Assembly: GCA_024102915.1 (NCBI GenBank)
Contig: JAGFJG010000100.1
Location: forward strand, 1 to 47,423
From: Caldilineales bacterium
GTDB lineage: Bacteria; Chloroflexota; Anaerolineae; J102
Direction: 5' to 3'
Length of the DNA: 47,423 bases
This document shows positions 9,001-15,992 of this stretch, one piece after another. Position 1 is the stretch's first letter. Each line of letters starts with the position of its first letter. Made by a program: the position numbers and the translations under genes. Below the pieces are notes generated by a model. That model was given only the letters and a program-made list of their open reading frames with translations. It made no database searches and had not been told where the DNA came from.

Positions 9001-9089
9001 ACGACGAACCCTGGTATGCGACCGATATCGGGGTAGCGGCCGTACATGAGCTTCTCGGACTTGACTTCGAGGGAATCTGGACGGACTGA
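6015..9089 (+). CDS. Lipoprotein with three fused hydrolase domains, two apparently inactive
   Basis: A 1,024-residue protein that starts at GTG 6015, with GGAGG 5 nt upstream. The lipobox LAAC places it on the outer face of the membrane. Domain 1 (about 50-375) is an esterase-D-like fold, but the nucleophile position reads GCGMG, with Gly195 instead of Ser. Domain 2 (about 392-640) is an alpha/beta hydrolase with intact GYSLG (Ser486), an Asp in GTEDEEYW and His in DLNHAVG. Domain 3 (about 655-1020) is a class C beta-lactamase/PBP fold in which SxxK reads HVTN (713-716), YxN reads FSN (816-818) and the C-terminal HGG-type motif is missing. Only the middle domain should be a normal enzyme. 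A paralogue of domain 1 with Ser follows at 9244. Confidence 0.9.
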   Translation: MKTQNVHLCVLAVVLLATMFLAACGAPAAATSVPPASRPPTPTPNPVPMETVRVSSAGFPGEGFMEIGEFSSEALANNLIGDTTTRRYYVYLPPGYDDTSKRYPVVYMMHYFSGRAGDWFNTFAEKLDDMIASGEAPEMIMVAPDGYNKFGGSMFMSSPTIGDYETYVTQEFVDRIDASYRTLPSNESRGITGCGMGGDSAAHLAFKYPDVFGTLASISGFYDYENNEWLQKETETIKALPEDFSDSGMSTMAGWYLAGAAIAAPNPDKPPFYLDMPFAIEDGKVEIIPEVWDKFIALDPMHEARTYQENLKELNAILIYHGNHDPEVSAEIAQGFSSLLVELGAEQDYLEVGGGHCDMDLEPVVRFFADNLVHEASEAEPVAEIPELISGFVDNDGVKIHYEVVGEGPPLVLVHWGSGSTKDWHIFGYVDALKDDYQLILIDMRGHGQSDKPHDPSAYDAETQVGDVLAVLDELGIEKANYFGYSLGANLGWALAKHAPDRFHSYILGGDAPSSWDDSEWAAWMLDTGAEGWARIIEDATREIGVWSPEINAAYAADDLEAVALNSKALNAEDYFVDLPDMQTPILLLVGTEDEEYWGMVYAEQSLPNATMAKMQDLNHAVGFMLSDQALPYITEFLAEVSAEEQAPASGMDDATVAKIEALVEKTMMNNYLPGLAIGIVKDGEVVYAEGFGVGNVEEENPVTTQSLFNVGHVTNLFTAAAVMQLVEQGLVDLDAPVTDYLPYFSLDDPRFTDIIVRQLLAHTSGLPGVGIEVDAEWKRMGHDNPDNEEGALERLVRGLDDVTLLADPGGTETMFSNISYDTLGDIIAKVSGQSYEDYMTANILEPLGMDQSTFILDDADAALLTTAYQRDAATNELSEWGFFPSNMQHNPAIGLISNVDDMTKWAAALLNGGELNGVRILQADTVAEMWSPTSHMGWGGIFQDFGTGWAVADVDGHRLGWMVGDVPGQISNIALAPDEDIAVVTMVNSFRFMGDDEPWYATDIGVAAVHELLGLDFEGIWTD

Positions 9090-9243
9090 ACTCGTAACGC
9101 TCGGAGTCACGTAGTTGACAGGTACAGGCTGGATTCGCTGTCGCATTTCACGGGCCAAACTTCCGCCACGAAAAATGACTCAACTGCGTGACTCCAAAGA
9201 CACCCCAAACATTGGTGGGATAACGATTCGCATGGAGACGAAC

Positions 9244-10464
9244 ATGAAAATCATCCATCTGAAACATAACCCGAATTGGACAGCGATTGCTGTTGTTCTG
9301 CTGGCGGTCCTGTTCCTGGCCGCCTGCGCTGCGCCTGCCACCGCACCGGCCCCAACCCTGACGGCCGAACCGCCGACTGCTTCTCCCGTTCTACCAACGG
9401 TGACACCCATCCCCCCGGCCGTTTCGCCGATCCCGCCCACACCCACGCCTGAAGAGGTCGTGGAAGAAACCACCGTCGAGGAATCTCCAACGCCTGCTCC
9501 ACTCGACCCACCCAGAGTCGAGTATGGAAAGATCACAAGCAAAGCGCTGGAAGGTAATCTGCTTGGCGATCCTACCGAGAGACTGTACACAGTCCTACTT
9601 CCAGAGGGTTACAATCAATCCGGAAGGCACTATCCGGTGGTTTATGTGTTGCATTGGTTTACCGGTTCGGATTCATCATTACCTTCGACCTTTGAAAGGG
9701 AGGTCAAGTATGCTGATCCAGATCTGGTGCAAGACATGATCTATGTTTTCCCAAATGCGAGTAATGTTTTGGGCGGCAGTTGGTATCTGAGTTCTCCCAC
9801 CATCGGTGACTACGAAACCTACATCTCTCAGGAATTTGTCGAGCAGGTGGACAATACCTACCATACGATTCCTAATCGAAATAGTCGGGGCATCACTGGG
9901 TGTTCCATGGGTGGTGATGGGTCAATGCACCTCGCTTTATCCTATCCGGATGTGTTCAGTGTCGCGGCACCTGTATCAGGGGATTTCAATTATGCCAACA
10001 ACCCGTTTTGGGAAGTAGCCAGAGCCACATACGCTCTCGACAACCCCACCATCGACGAATTGAAGAAGTTGCCGTTTGAATCAAGGTCTTACGTGGCCGG
10101 AGCTGCAGCAGCAGCTTCCAATCCAGATGCTGCCCCACTGTACTTTGACCTGCCATTTGAGATGGTGGATGGTGAGGCCCAGATCGTAGAAGAAGTTCGA
10201 GAGAAGTTAGGCCTTCTTGATGCAACCCATGAAATCCATGAATACCTTGAGCAAGAAGAGCGCCTCAATGGCATCATGCTATACCACGGGTTGAATGATG
10301 ACATCACACCCGTCGAACTGACTCAAGGCTTTAGCGAATTGCTGACAAAACTAGGTGTTGAACATGAGTACGTTGAGGTTCCGGGCGGCCACTGCAATTT
10401 AGATTATGGAATCGTGCTGGAGTTCATGTCCGAGCATCTGGCTGGTGAAGATACGACTCAGTAA
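9244..10464 (+). CDS. Putative esterase lipoprotein, paralogue of the preceding N-terminal domain
   Basis: A 406-residue protein with a lipobox (LFLAACAAP), a Pro/Thr-rich linker of about 70 residues (34-105) that would hold the enzyme off the membrane, and an esterase-D-like domain. The nucleophile is intact: GITGCSMGGDG, Ser221. The Asp in YHGLNDD and His in PGGHCNLD complete a plausible triad. The stretch SPTIGDYETYISQEFV and the C-terminal half match the first domain of the preceding fusion closely, so the two arose by duplication. GGAG at 9234-9237 supports ATG 9244 over 9232 or 9115. The natural ester is unknown. Confidence 0.87.
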   Translation: MKIIHLKHNPNWTAIAVVLLAVLFLAACAAPATAPAPTLTAEPPTASPVLPTVTPIPPAVSPIPPTPTPEEVVEETTVEESPTPAPLDPPRVEYGKITSKALEGNLLGDPTERLYTVLLPEGYNQSGRHYPVVYVLHWFTGSDSSLPSTFEREVKYADPDLVQDMIYVFPNASNVLGGSWYLSSPTIGDYETYISQEFVEQVDNTYHTIPNRNSRGITGCSMGGDGSMHLALSYPDVFSVAAPVSGDFNYANNPFWEVARATYALDNPTIDELKKLPFESRSYVAGAAAAASNPDAAPLYFDLPFEMVDGEAQIVEEVREKLGLLDATHEIHEYLEQEERLNGIMLYHGLNDDITPVELTQGFSELLTKLGVEHEYVEVPGGHCNLDYGIVLEFMSEHLAGEDTTQ

Positions 10465-10552
10465 CTCTTGTCGAGGCCAATTACGGAACTTACCAACAAA
10501 GGAGTCGATAGCGACTACATATCGGATCAATCCCCATCGGACCTGCATGACG

Positions 10553-10588
10553 GGCGGAGGAAATGATGTTCCTCCGCCTGATTTTTTT
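10553..10588 (+). terminator. Intrinsic terminator after the esterase pair
   Basis: GGCGGAGGA at 10553-10561 pairs with TCCTCCGCC at 10570-10578 over an 8-nt loop and is followed, after TGA, by seven T residues (10582-10588). Confidence 0.88.
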
Positions 10589-10687
10589 GACGGTAAGTTG
10601 GATTATCTGCCAGTCGTGGGCGGCGCCGTTGATTGCGCATCCCCGCGAATTTCGAAAGGGGACTTTCGTTTTTGCGCCGAAAACCTA

Positions 10688-10716
10688 TTGACAATGCATG
10701 ATAAATATCGTATCAT
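10688..10716 (+). promoter_or_regulatory. Promoter of the MFS-GntR operon
   Basis: TTGACA at 10688-10693 and TATCAT at 10711-10716 with a 17-bp spacer, giving a start near 10723 and a leader of about 47 nt. Confidence 0.82.
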
Positions 10717-10740
10717 CATGTCATATGATGACATGATGAT
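10712..10740 (+). promoter_or_regulatory. 29-bp palindromic operator overlapping the -10 box
   Basis: ATCATCATGTCAT at 10712-10724 is repeated exactly inverted at 10728-10740 around a 3-nt centre. It covers the -10 box and predicted start, so a bound protein would block transcription. The GntR-type regulator encoded second in the operon is the obvious candidate binder. Confidence 0.8.
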
Positions 10741-10769
10741 ATTTTGATTCTGCTCTCGGTGCTAAAACG

Positions 10770-12071
10770 ATGAACACGACCCGACAAATCAAACGCACTT
10801 ACTTTGTGGCCACTGCCCTGAACTGGTTGGCGGTGGCCTTACCTTTGCCCCTATTGGTTCTGATCATGCAGTCGCGTGGCGTTAGCCTGCTGCAAGTGGG
10901 GCTGATCATGGGCATCTATTCGCTGACAATTGTGTTGCTGGAATTGCCGACGGGCGGTCTGGCGGATGCCATTGGGCGCAAGAAGATCACGCTGATCGCG
11001 TACGGGTTTTCGCTTGCTTCGGGCATGATCCTGCTCTTCGCGTTTTCATTTGTCGGGGTGCTGGCCGCCATGATCGTCAACGGCATCGGTCGGGCGTTGT
11101 CTTCCGGCGCGCTGGATGCCTGGTTTGTCGACAGCTTGCAAGAGGTGGAACCGGGCATTGATCTGCAGCCGCCGCTGGCCACAGCCGAGACCGTCGCCTT
11201 GGTTGCATTGGGCGCCGGAACTTTATTGGGTGGCCTGTTGCCCCGTCTTTTCCCCGGCCTGCCCGCCGAAGGAACCACCATCCTCACCCCATTCACCACC
11301 ACGATCCTGGCCTCTGGACTGATCAAAGCCAGCCTGCTGGTCTTCGTCGCCGTCGCCGTTAAAGAAGCGCGATTCGATCACAAGGTTGGGCATGGATGGC
11401 GCAGCGGCATCACGCAGGTTCCGGTCATTATGCAAGATGCCTTCAATCTCAGCCGCCACAATGCCACCCTGCTGCTCTTGCTGGCCGCGAGCATGGTGGG
11501 CGGTTTTGCCCTGGCCGGGGTGGAATCATTCTGGCAGCCGTATTTCGCCGGTCTGCTGGGCGGCGGCGAGGGGAACAGCCTGCTGTTCGGGGTGATCACG
11601 GCAGGCAGTTTTATGATTGGCGCTGCCGGGAACATGCTTTCCATCCCGCTCAGCAAACGCATGAATCGGCGCTATGCTCTGGTGGCCGGTTGGGCGCGAG
11701 CGAGCCAGGGGCTATTCCTCGTACTACTTGCCCTGCAAAGCAATGTGGGCGTCGCTGTCGCCTTTTTCTGGCTGGTGTATCTGGGCATGAGCCTGGGCGG
11801 TTCGCCGCACCTCACATTGGTCAACGCCGAAATCCCGGCGGAGCGGCGCTCTTCGATGCTCTCGGTGCAATCATTAGCCAGCTATGTGGGCGGATTTGTG
11901 GGCAGCGCGGGCCTGGGTTACATTGCCCAAAATGCGTCGATCAGCACGGCCTGGATTCTGGCCGGACTGATCACCATCGTTTCAATTGCCTTCTACTTTG
12001 GCGTTGATCGACGCCAAACGTACAGGAACACGAGTTATGAGCAAGAAGCCCCGATTTTCGAAAACAGCTAA
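10770..12071 (+). CDS. MFS transporter
   Basis: A 433-residue protein made almost wholly of membrane helices, consistent with 12. The loop 2-3 motif reads GGLADAIGRKK, the major facilitator signature. Members carry sugars, drugs or metabolites by proton coupling. The substrate cannot be read from sequence. ATG 10770 has no good ribosome site. The gene is first in a two-gene operon with a GntR regulator that overlaps its end by 35 nt, so regulator and transporter probably answer to the same ligand. Confidence 0.85.
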   Translation: MNTTRQIKRTYFVATALNWLAVALPLPLLVLIMQSRGVSLLQVGLIMGIYSLTIVLLELPTGGLADAIGRKKITLIAYGFSLASGMILLFAFSFVGVLAAMIVNGIGRALSSGALDAWFVDSLQEVEPGIDLQPPLATAETVALVALGAGTLLGGLLPRLFPGLPAEGTTILTPFTTTILASGLIKASLLVFVAVAVKEARFDHKVGHGWRSGITQVPVIMQDAFNLSRHNATLLLLLAASMVGGFALAGVESFWQPYFAGLLGGGEGNSLLFGVITAGSFMIGAAGNMLSIPLSKRMNRRYALVAGWARASQGLFLVLLALQSNVGVAVAFFWLVYLGMSLGGSPHLTLVNAEIPAERRSSMLSVQSLASYVGGFVGSAGLGYIAQNASISTAWILAGLITIVSIAFYFGVDRRQTYRNTSYEQEAPIFENS

Positions 12072-12855
12072 AAAATCGACCCTGGCCGAACAGGTGGCCG
12101 AGACGATCCGCGAGGCGATTGTGGCCGGGGATTGGCGTGGGGGTGAGGCGTTGCCCACCGAGCCGGAACTGGCCGAACAATTCGGGGTGAGCCGGGCGGT
12201 GGTACGCGATGCCACCCGTATGTTGGCGGCTCAGGGGCTGGTGGAAGCAAAGCACGGCAAAGGCGTATTCGTCACCGGCTCCCAGACCGGAGCATTTGGC
12301 GATGCCCTGCTTTTAGCTCTGCGCCGCAATCAGGCTGCTGCCTGGGATGTAGAGCAGTTCGAGCAGATGGTCTTCCCCGAAGTGTGCGCGCTGGCCGCCG
12401 CTCAGGCTTCTGATTCAGATCTGGCCGAAATGCAGAACCTGTTCAGCCAAAGCATGGACGTTTTCGCCGAGGTCACGCGCCAATACTGGGATGACGATGT
12501 CCCGCCCGCAGAACACGACCGCATGCGCGACGCCCACCGAGAGGCGGTTGTCGCCGTGTTCAAGGCTGCGCACAATCGGGTGTGGGAGCTCCTGGCGGAA
12601 CCGCTTTTGAAATTGCGCGAGATGCGCACCTGGGCGGCTACTGAAATCACCGTCGATCGGGTGATAGCTTTGGAGAAGGCTTATTGGGATGAGGTGCTGG
12701 CAGCCATCGCCACGCGTGACCCCGACCAGGCGCGTGACCGGGTGGCGAAGCTGATGGAATTGCCGCCGGAAGCGGTGGAAGCGATGAAGCGGACGCCGGT
12801 GGGGGAAGTGGTGGATATCCCTATCCCCATGCCGCGCTCGCAAAAGCCCGCGTAA
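12037..12855 (+). CDS. GntR-family transcriptional regulator
   Basis: A 272-residue protein with a winged helix at about residues 13-82 (AEQVAETIREAIVAGDWRGG, then LPTEPELAEQFGVSRAVVRD and AKHGKGVFV) and an all-helical effector domain of the FCD/FadR type. ATG 12037 starts a Lys-rich N-terminus and is preceded by AGGA at about 12023. A start at 11986 would add residues not typical of the family. It overlaps the transporter gene and probably represses its own operon through the palindrome at 10712-10740. Confidence 0.87.
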   Translation: MSKKPRFSKTAKKSTLAEQVAETIREAIVAGDWRGGEALPTEPELAEQFGVSRAVVRDATRMLAAQGLVEAKHGKGVFVTGSQTGAFGDALLLALRRNQAAAWDVEQFEQMVFPEVCALAAAQASDSDLAEMQNLFSQSMDVFAEVTRQYWDDDVPPAEHDRMRDAHREAVVAVFKAAHNRVWELLAEPLLKLREMRTWAATEITVDRVIALEKAYWDEVLAAIATRDPDQARDRVAKLMELPPEAVEAMKRTPVGEVVDIPIPMPRSQKPA

Positions 12856-12893
12856 ATCCGGGCGCGCCTGCGCCCCGCGATTTGGGTGCCGGG

Positions 12894-13916
12894 TTATCTG
12901 GCCGGACTTCTCATTCCGAAATCCGCCAGCGCATGCGATTGCGCTCGCAGATTCTCATCCGGGGTATCCTGAGGGATTTCGCAGCCAGCGGCGCTGATCG
13001 CCCGCGGCCCGCCGATCTCCATGCAACGCAGGGTGGCGGCATAGGCTTCCTCGGGCGTGCCATCCAGCATCACCGACACCGGGTTGAAATTGCCGCAGAA
13101 AGAGACCCGATCTCCGAATTTCGCTGCGGCTGCGCCCATATCGACCATGTAATCCAGATCGATGATGTCGGCCCCGCTTTCCACCATATCGCCGACGATC
13201 TTGTTGGTGTTGCCGCAGATGTGCAGGCGGGCCAGCGCCCCCATCTCGTGCACGGTGGCGAAGATGCGCTGTTCGTAAGGTAGGGCGAATTGCCGATACA
13301 TGGCCGGGCTCACCAGCGAACCGACGGCGTCGCCCAGGCCGATGATGTCGGCCCCGGCTTCGATCTGCGCTCTGGCGAAATCGATAGCGACCTCCGTGCA
13401 GATTTCGCACAACTCTTCCACCCATTCCGGCCGCATGACCAGGTCGAGCATGAGGTTGTTGATGTTGCGCAGGTCGACGGCCTCGGCCAAAGCGCCCTCC
13501 ACCCAACCCATGATCGGATACTCGCCCCCAACCTGTTCCCGAAACATGCGGATTGCTTCCAGGCGATCACTCATGCGCTTGCCGGTGGCAGGATGAGGCC
13601 GCACCAGTTTTTTGATGTCGTCCGGTTCTTTGAGCAAAGGGATTTTGCTCAGCGGCATATCGTCTTCGGGGAACTCGATTTCGGCCCCGAAGTCGGCGGT
13701 CTCGCGGTAGGGGTCGGAAATGGCCTGCACGAGATCGATGTCGAAATTCTCGATCACATACCTATTCGCATCCACCAGCGCCCGGTAATCGAGATAGTAA
13801 TCTCGCAGCGGCCTGCCGATACGGCGAGCGGCGAAAGTCATGAAGATGTCGAAATTGGGCGGACGATCAACCGGGCCGCCCTGCAGCCGGGCAGACATAC
13901 GTTCGTAGGGGTTCAT
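12894..13916 (-). CDS. Uroporphyrinogen decarboxylase-fold, corrinoid-methyltransferase-like protein
   Basis: A 340-residue protein of the UroD superfamily. It has LHICGNT (about residue 237) and AAGCEIPQDTP (about 314), which give a His-x-Cys plus Cys set like the zinc site of MtaA/MtbA/CmuA methyltransferases rather than the Arg/Asp site of haem-pathway UroD. A role in methyl transfer or in breaking down an uncommon substrate is therefore more likely than haem synthesis. It is the last gene of a minus-strand run with an SDR and an FAH-family hydrolase. Confidence 0.8.
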   Translation of the reverse strand: MNPYERMSARLQGGPVDRPPNFDIFMTFAARRIGRPLRDYYLDYRALVDANRYVIENFDIDLVQAISDPYRETADFGAEIEFPEDDMPLSKIPLLKEPDDIKKLVRPHPATGKRMSDRLEAIRMFREQVGGEYPIMGWVEGALAEAVDLRNINNLMLDLVMRPEWVEELCEICTEVAIDFARAQIEAGADIIGLGDAVGSLVSPAMYRQFALPYEQRIFATVHEMGALARLHICGNTNKIVGDMVESGADIIDLDYMVDMGAAAAKFGDRVSFCGNFNPVSVMLDGTPEEAYAATLRCMEIGGPRAISAAGCEIPQDTPDENLRAQSHALADFGMRSPAR

Positions 13917-13934
13917 GGAATTCTCGATGTTATG

Positions 13935-14906
13935 TCAGTCTGGGTGAGCGATCCGCCCTGCGACCAGCGCCTGCCGGAATGTGGCGATGGTTTCGGCCAC
14001 GCCATCGGCCAGGGGCGTGTGAGGCAAATTGCCCAGGGCAGCGCGGGCGGCGCTATCGTCCACTTCCTCCGGGTAAGGCAGCTTGCTTTCGGCGAAGGTG
14101 ATTTGCCCGCGCATTTCAGGCGCGACCGCCTCGATGGCGGCGACGACTTCGGCCATGTCCACCACGCTGCCGCGTATATTGAAAGCGTCGGCCCCCTGGT
14201 ACGATGTGCGCAGCGCTCTGGTCAGGATGGCGGCGATGTCGGCCACATAGTGCATATCGGCGCGACCGCCGTAGGGGATGTGAAAGGGTAGACCGGCGGC
14301 AGCGGCCAGCATCGCCCTTGTGGGACTGGAGGTCAGGCCCTGATCCCGACCGGGGCCATAAACGATGTAGGGGCGCAGGCTGAGGCTGCTGATGCCGTGG
14401 TCATACCAATAGACTTTGGCGATGCCCTCGTCAGCCTGTTTGAAGACGCCGTAAAGCGTGCGCGGGAGTAGCGGCGCATCCGGGGAAAGTGGGCCGGGCG
14501 GATAGTCTTCCGCCGGACCGTACACGGCGATGCTGCTGGCGTAGACGATGTGATTGATCCCGGCCTTTCTCGCTGCTTCGAACACGTTCACCGTCCCCAC
14601 CACATTCACGCGCGCACCCAGCACGGGATTGCCGCGGCAGGCGGGGATTTGCAGCGCCGCCAGATGCATGATTCGCGTGGCCTTACTCTCGGCGAAGGCG
14701 GCATCGACCGCAGCCGGTTCGGTGATATCCCCGCGGATGAACTGCACTCGGGCGATCTCTTCGTCGGGCATGATCAGCCGCATGCGATGCGCGTCATCCG
14801 ATAGGTCGAAGACGCTGACGACCGCGCCCTCGCGCAACAACGTGCGCACCACCCAGGCGCCGATGCAGCCCAACGCGCCGGTAACTAGAACGCGCTCTTC
14901 GCTCAT
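13935..14906 (-). CDS. NAD-dependent epimerase/dehydratase (extended SDR)
   Basis: A 323-residue extended short-chain dehydrogenase with a nucleotide site TGALGCIGAWVV (residues 8-19), an HLAA segment, VYASSIAVYGP and a YGVFK catalytic pair. Such enzymes act on sugar nucleotides or on free sugar acids and lactones. Here the partner is an FAH-family hydrolase whose stop overlaps this start by 4 nt (ATGA), which favours a catabolic sugar or sugar-acid route. Confidence 0.85.
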   Translation of the reverse strand: MSEERVLVTGALGCIGAWVVRTLLREGAVVSVFDLSDDAHRMRLIMPDEEIARVQFIRGDITEPAAVDAAFAESKATRIMHLAALQIPACRGNPVLGARVNVVGTVNVFEAARKAGINHIVYASSIAVYGPAEDYPPGPLSPDAPLLPRTLYGVFKQADEGIAKVYWYDHGISSLSLRPYIVYGPGRDQGLTSSPTRAMLAAAAGLPFHIPYGGRADMHYVADIAAILTRALRTSYQGADAFNIRGSVVDMAEVVAAIEAVAPEMRGQITFAESKLPYPEEVDDSAARAALGNLPHTPLADGVAETIATFRQALVAGRIAHPD

Positions 14907-15727
14907 TCCGCCACCATCGTGTTGGTCAATTGGCCGAGACCTTCCACTTCGACGGTTACGACATCACCCGGTTTCAGCCAGTTCTTCTCGGCCATGCCCA
15001 TGATCACGCCCTGCGGCGTGCCGGTGGTGATCACGTCGCCCGGTTCCAGGGTCATGTAGCGGCTGGCGTAGCTGATGATCTCGGCCACGGTAAAAATCAT
15101 GTCGGCGGTGTTGGAATCCTGGCGCAGCTTGTCGTTTAGCCAGGTGCGCAATCGCAGGTTCTGCGGGTTGGGCACTTCATCAGCGGTGACGAGATAGGGG
15201 CCGGCGGGGAAGAATTTGTCGAGGGTCTTGCCCAGGAGCCACTGGCTGGTGCGGGTTTGCAGGTCGCGGGCGCTGAGGTCGTTGGCGGTCATGTAGCCGA
15301 AGACATAATTCAGCGCTTCATCAACCGGCACATTGCGCGCTCGTTTGCCCATGACGACGGCCAGCTCGACTTCGTAATCGTATTGCACCGCCGCAGCGGG
15401 CAGGGGGATATCCTCATCCGCAGCCGCCACCGAGTTGTTGAATTTCGAGAAGAGCACCGGCGTTTCCGGCACGGCTAGCCCCGATTCCGCCGCGTGCTGG
15501 CGATAGTTCAGACCCACGCAGAGGATTTTGCCGGGGTTGGGAATGGGCGGGCCGATGGTCAGGTCGGATTCAGGCAGCAGGTCGGGCGAGTCCGGGATTT
15601 GCGGCAGAGCAGCCGCGCCGGATAGTACAGCCTCGATGGTGACATCCAATGGCAGAACGCCGTTTCCGAGCCTGACGCCGAGTGTGAAACCATCTGCGGC
15701 GTTCTGTTTGAAATTCAACAGCTTCAT
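14903..15727 (-). CDS. Fumarylacetoacetate hydrolase family protein
   Basis: A 274-residue FAH-fold protein. The metal site is visible as YDYEVELAVVMGK (Glu-x-Glu) and TANDLSARDLQ (Asp). VGLNYRQHAAESG and TGTPQGVIMGM are family hallmarks. These enzymes split C-C bonds in beta-diketo acids, or act on 2-keto-3-deoxy sugar acids. ATG 15727 has AAAGGA upstream, while the longer frame from 15817 starts with a segment foreign to the family. It is the first gene of the minus-strand operon, divergent from a LacI regulator. Confidence 0.88.
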   Translation of the reverse strand: MKLLNFKQNAADGFTLGVRLGNGVLPLDVTIEAVLSGAAALPQIPDSPDLLPESDLTIGPPIPNPGKILCVGLNYRQHAAESGLAVPETPVLFSKFNNSVAAADEDIPLPAAAVQYDYEVELAVVMGKRARNVPVDEALNYVFGYMTANDLSARDLQTRTSQWLLGKTLDKFFPAGPYLVTADEVPNPQNLRLRTWLNDKLRQDSNTADMIFTVAEIISYASRYMTLEPGDVITTGTPQGVIMGMAEKNWLKPGDVVTVEVEGLGQLTNTMVAE

Positions 15728-15911
15728 TGTGGGTTTTCCTTTGTGAGACTTTTTGACGATGGGACAACGGGACGAAATTTGACGAAATGCGTTTGTCCTT
15801 TCATCCATCTTCGCCATTTCAAGGATCGAGTCGGCAATTTTCGCCCAAGCTTACCACCTGATTGCGGGAAACGCATCTTAGGACAATGTTGTTTGCAAAG
15901 CTGTTCGCAAA

Positions 15912-15940
15912 TTGACAGCCGATCCGGGTTTTGCTATTAT
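15912..15940 (+). promoter_or_regulatory. Promoter of the LacI-epimerase operon
   Basis: TTGACA at 15912-15917 and TATTAT at 15935-15940 with a 17-bp spacer. The predicted start is near 15947, about 46 nt before the LacI-family gene. Confidence 0.82.
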
Positions 15941-15968
15941 GGTACCGTTATCATGAAATGCGTACCAT
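15939..15968 (+). promoter_or_regulatory. LacI-type operator region
   Basis: TGGTACCGTTATCA at 15940-15953 is a near-palindrome with the central CG typical of LacI-family sites. ATGGTAC (15939-15945) is also repeated inverted as GTACCAT (15962-15968). Both overlap the -10 box and the start point, so autorepression by the following LacI-type regulator is expected. Confidence 0.68.
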
Positions 15969-15992
15969 ATTTGTCCCCAGTATCACCTGTCC

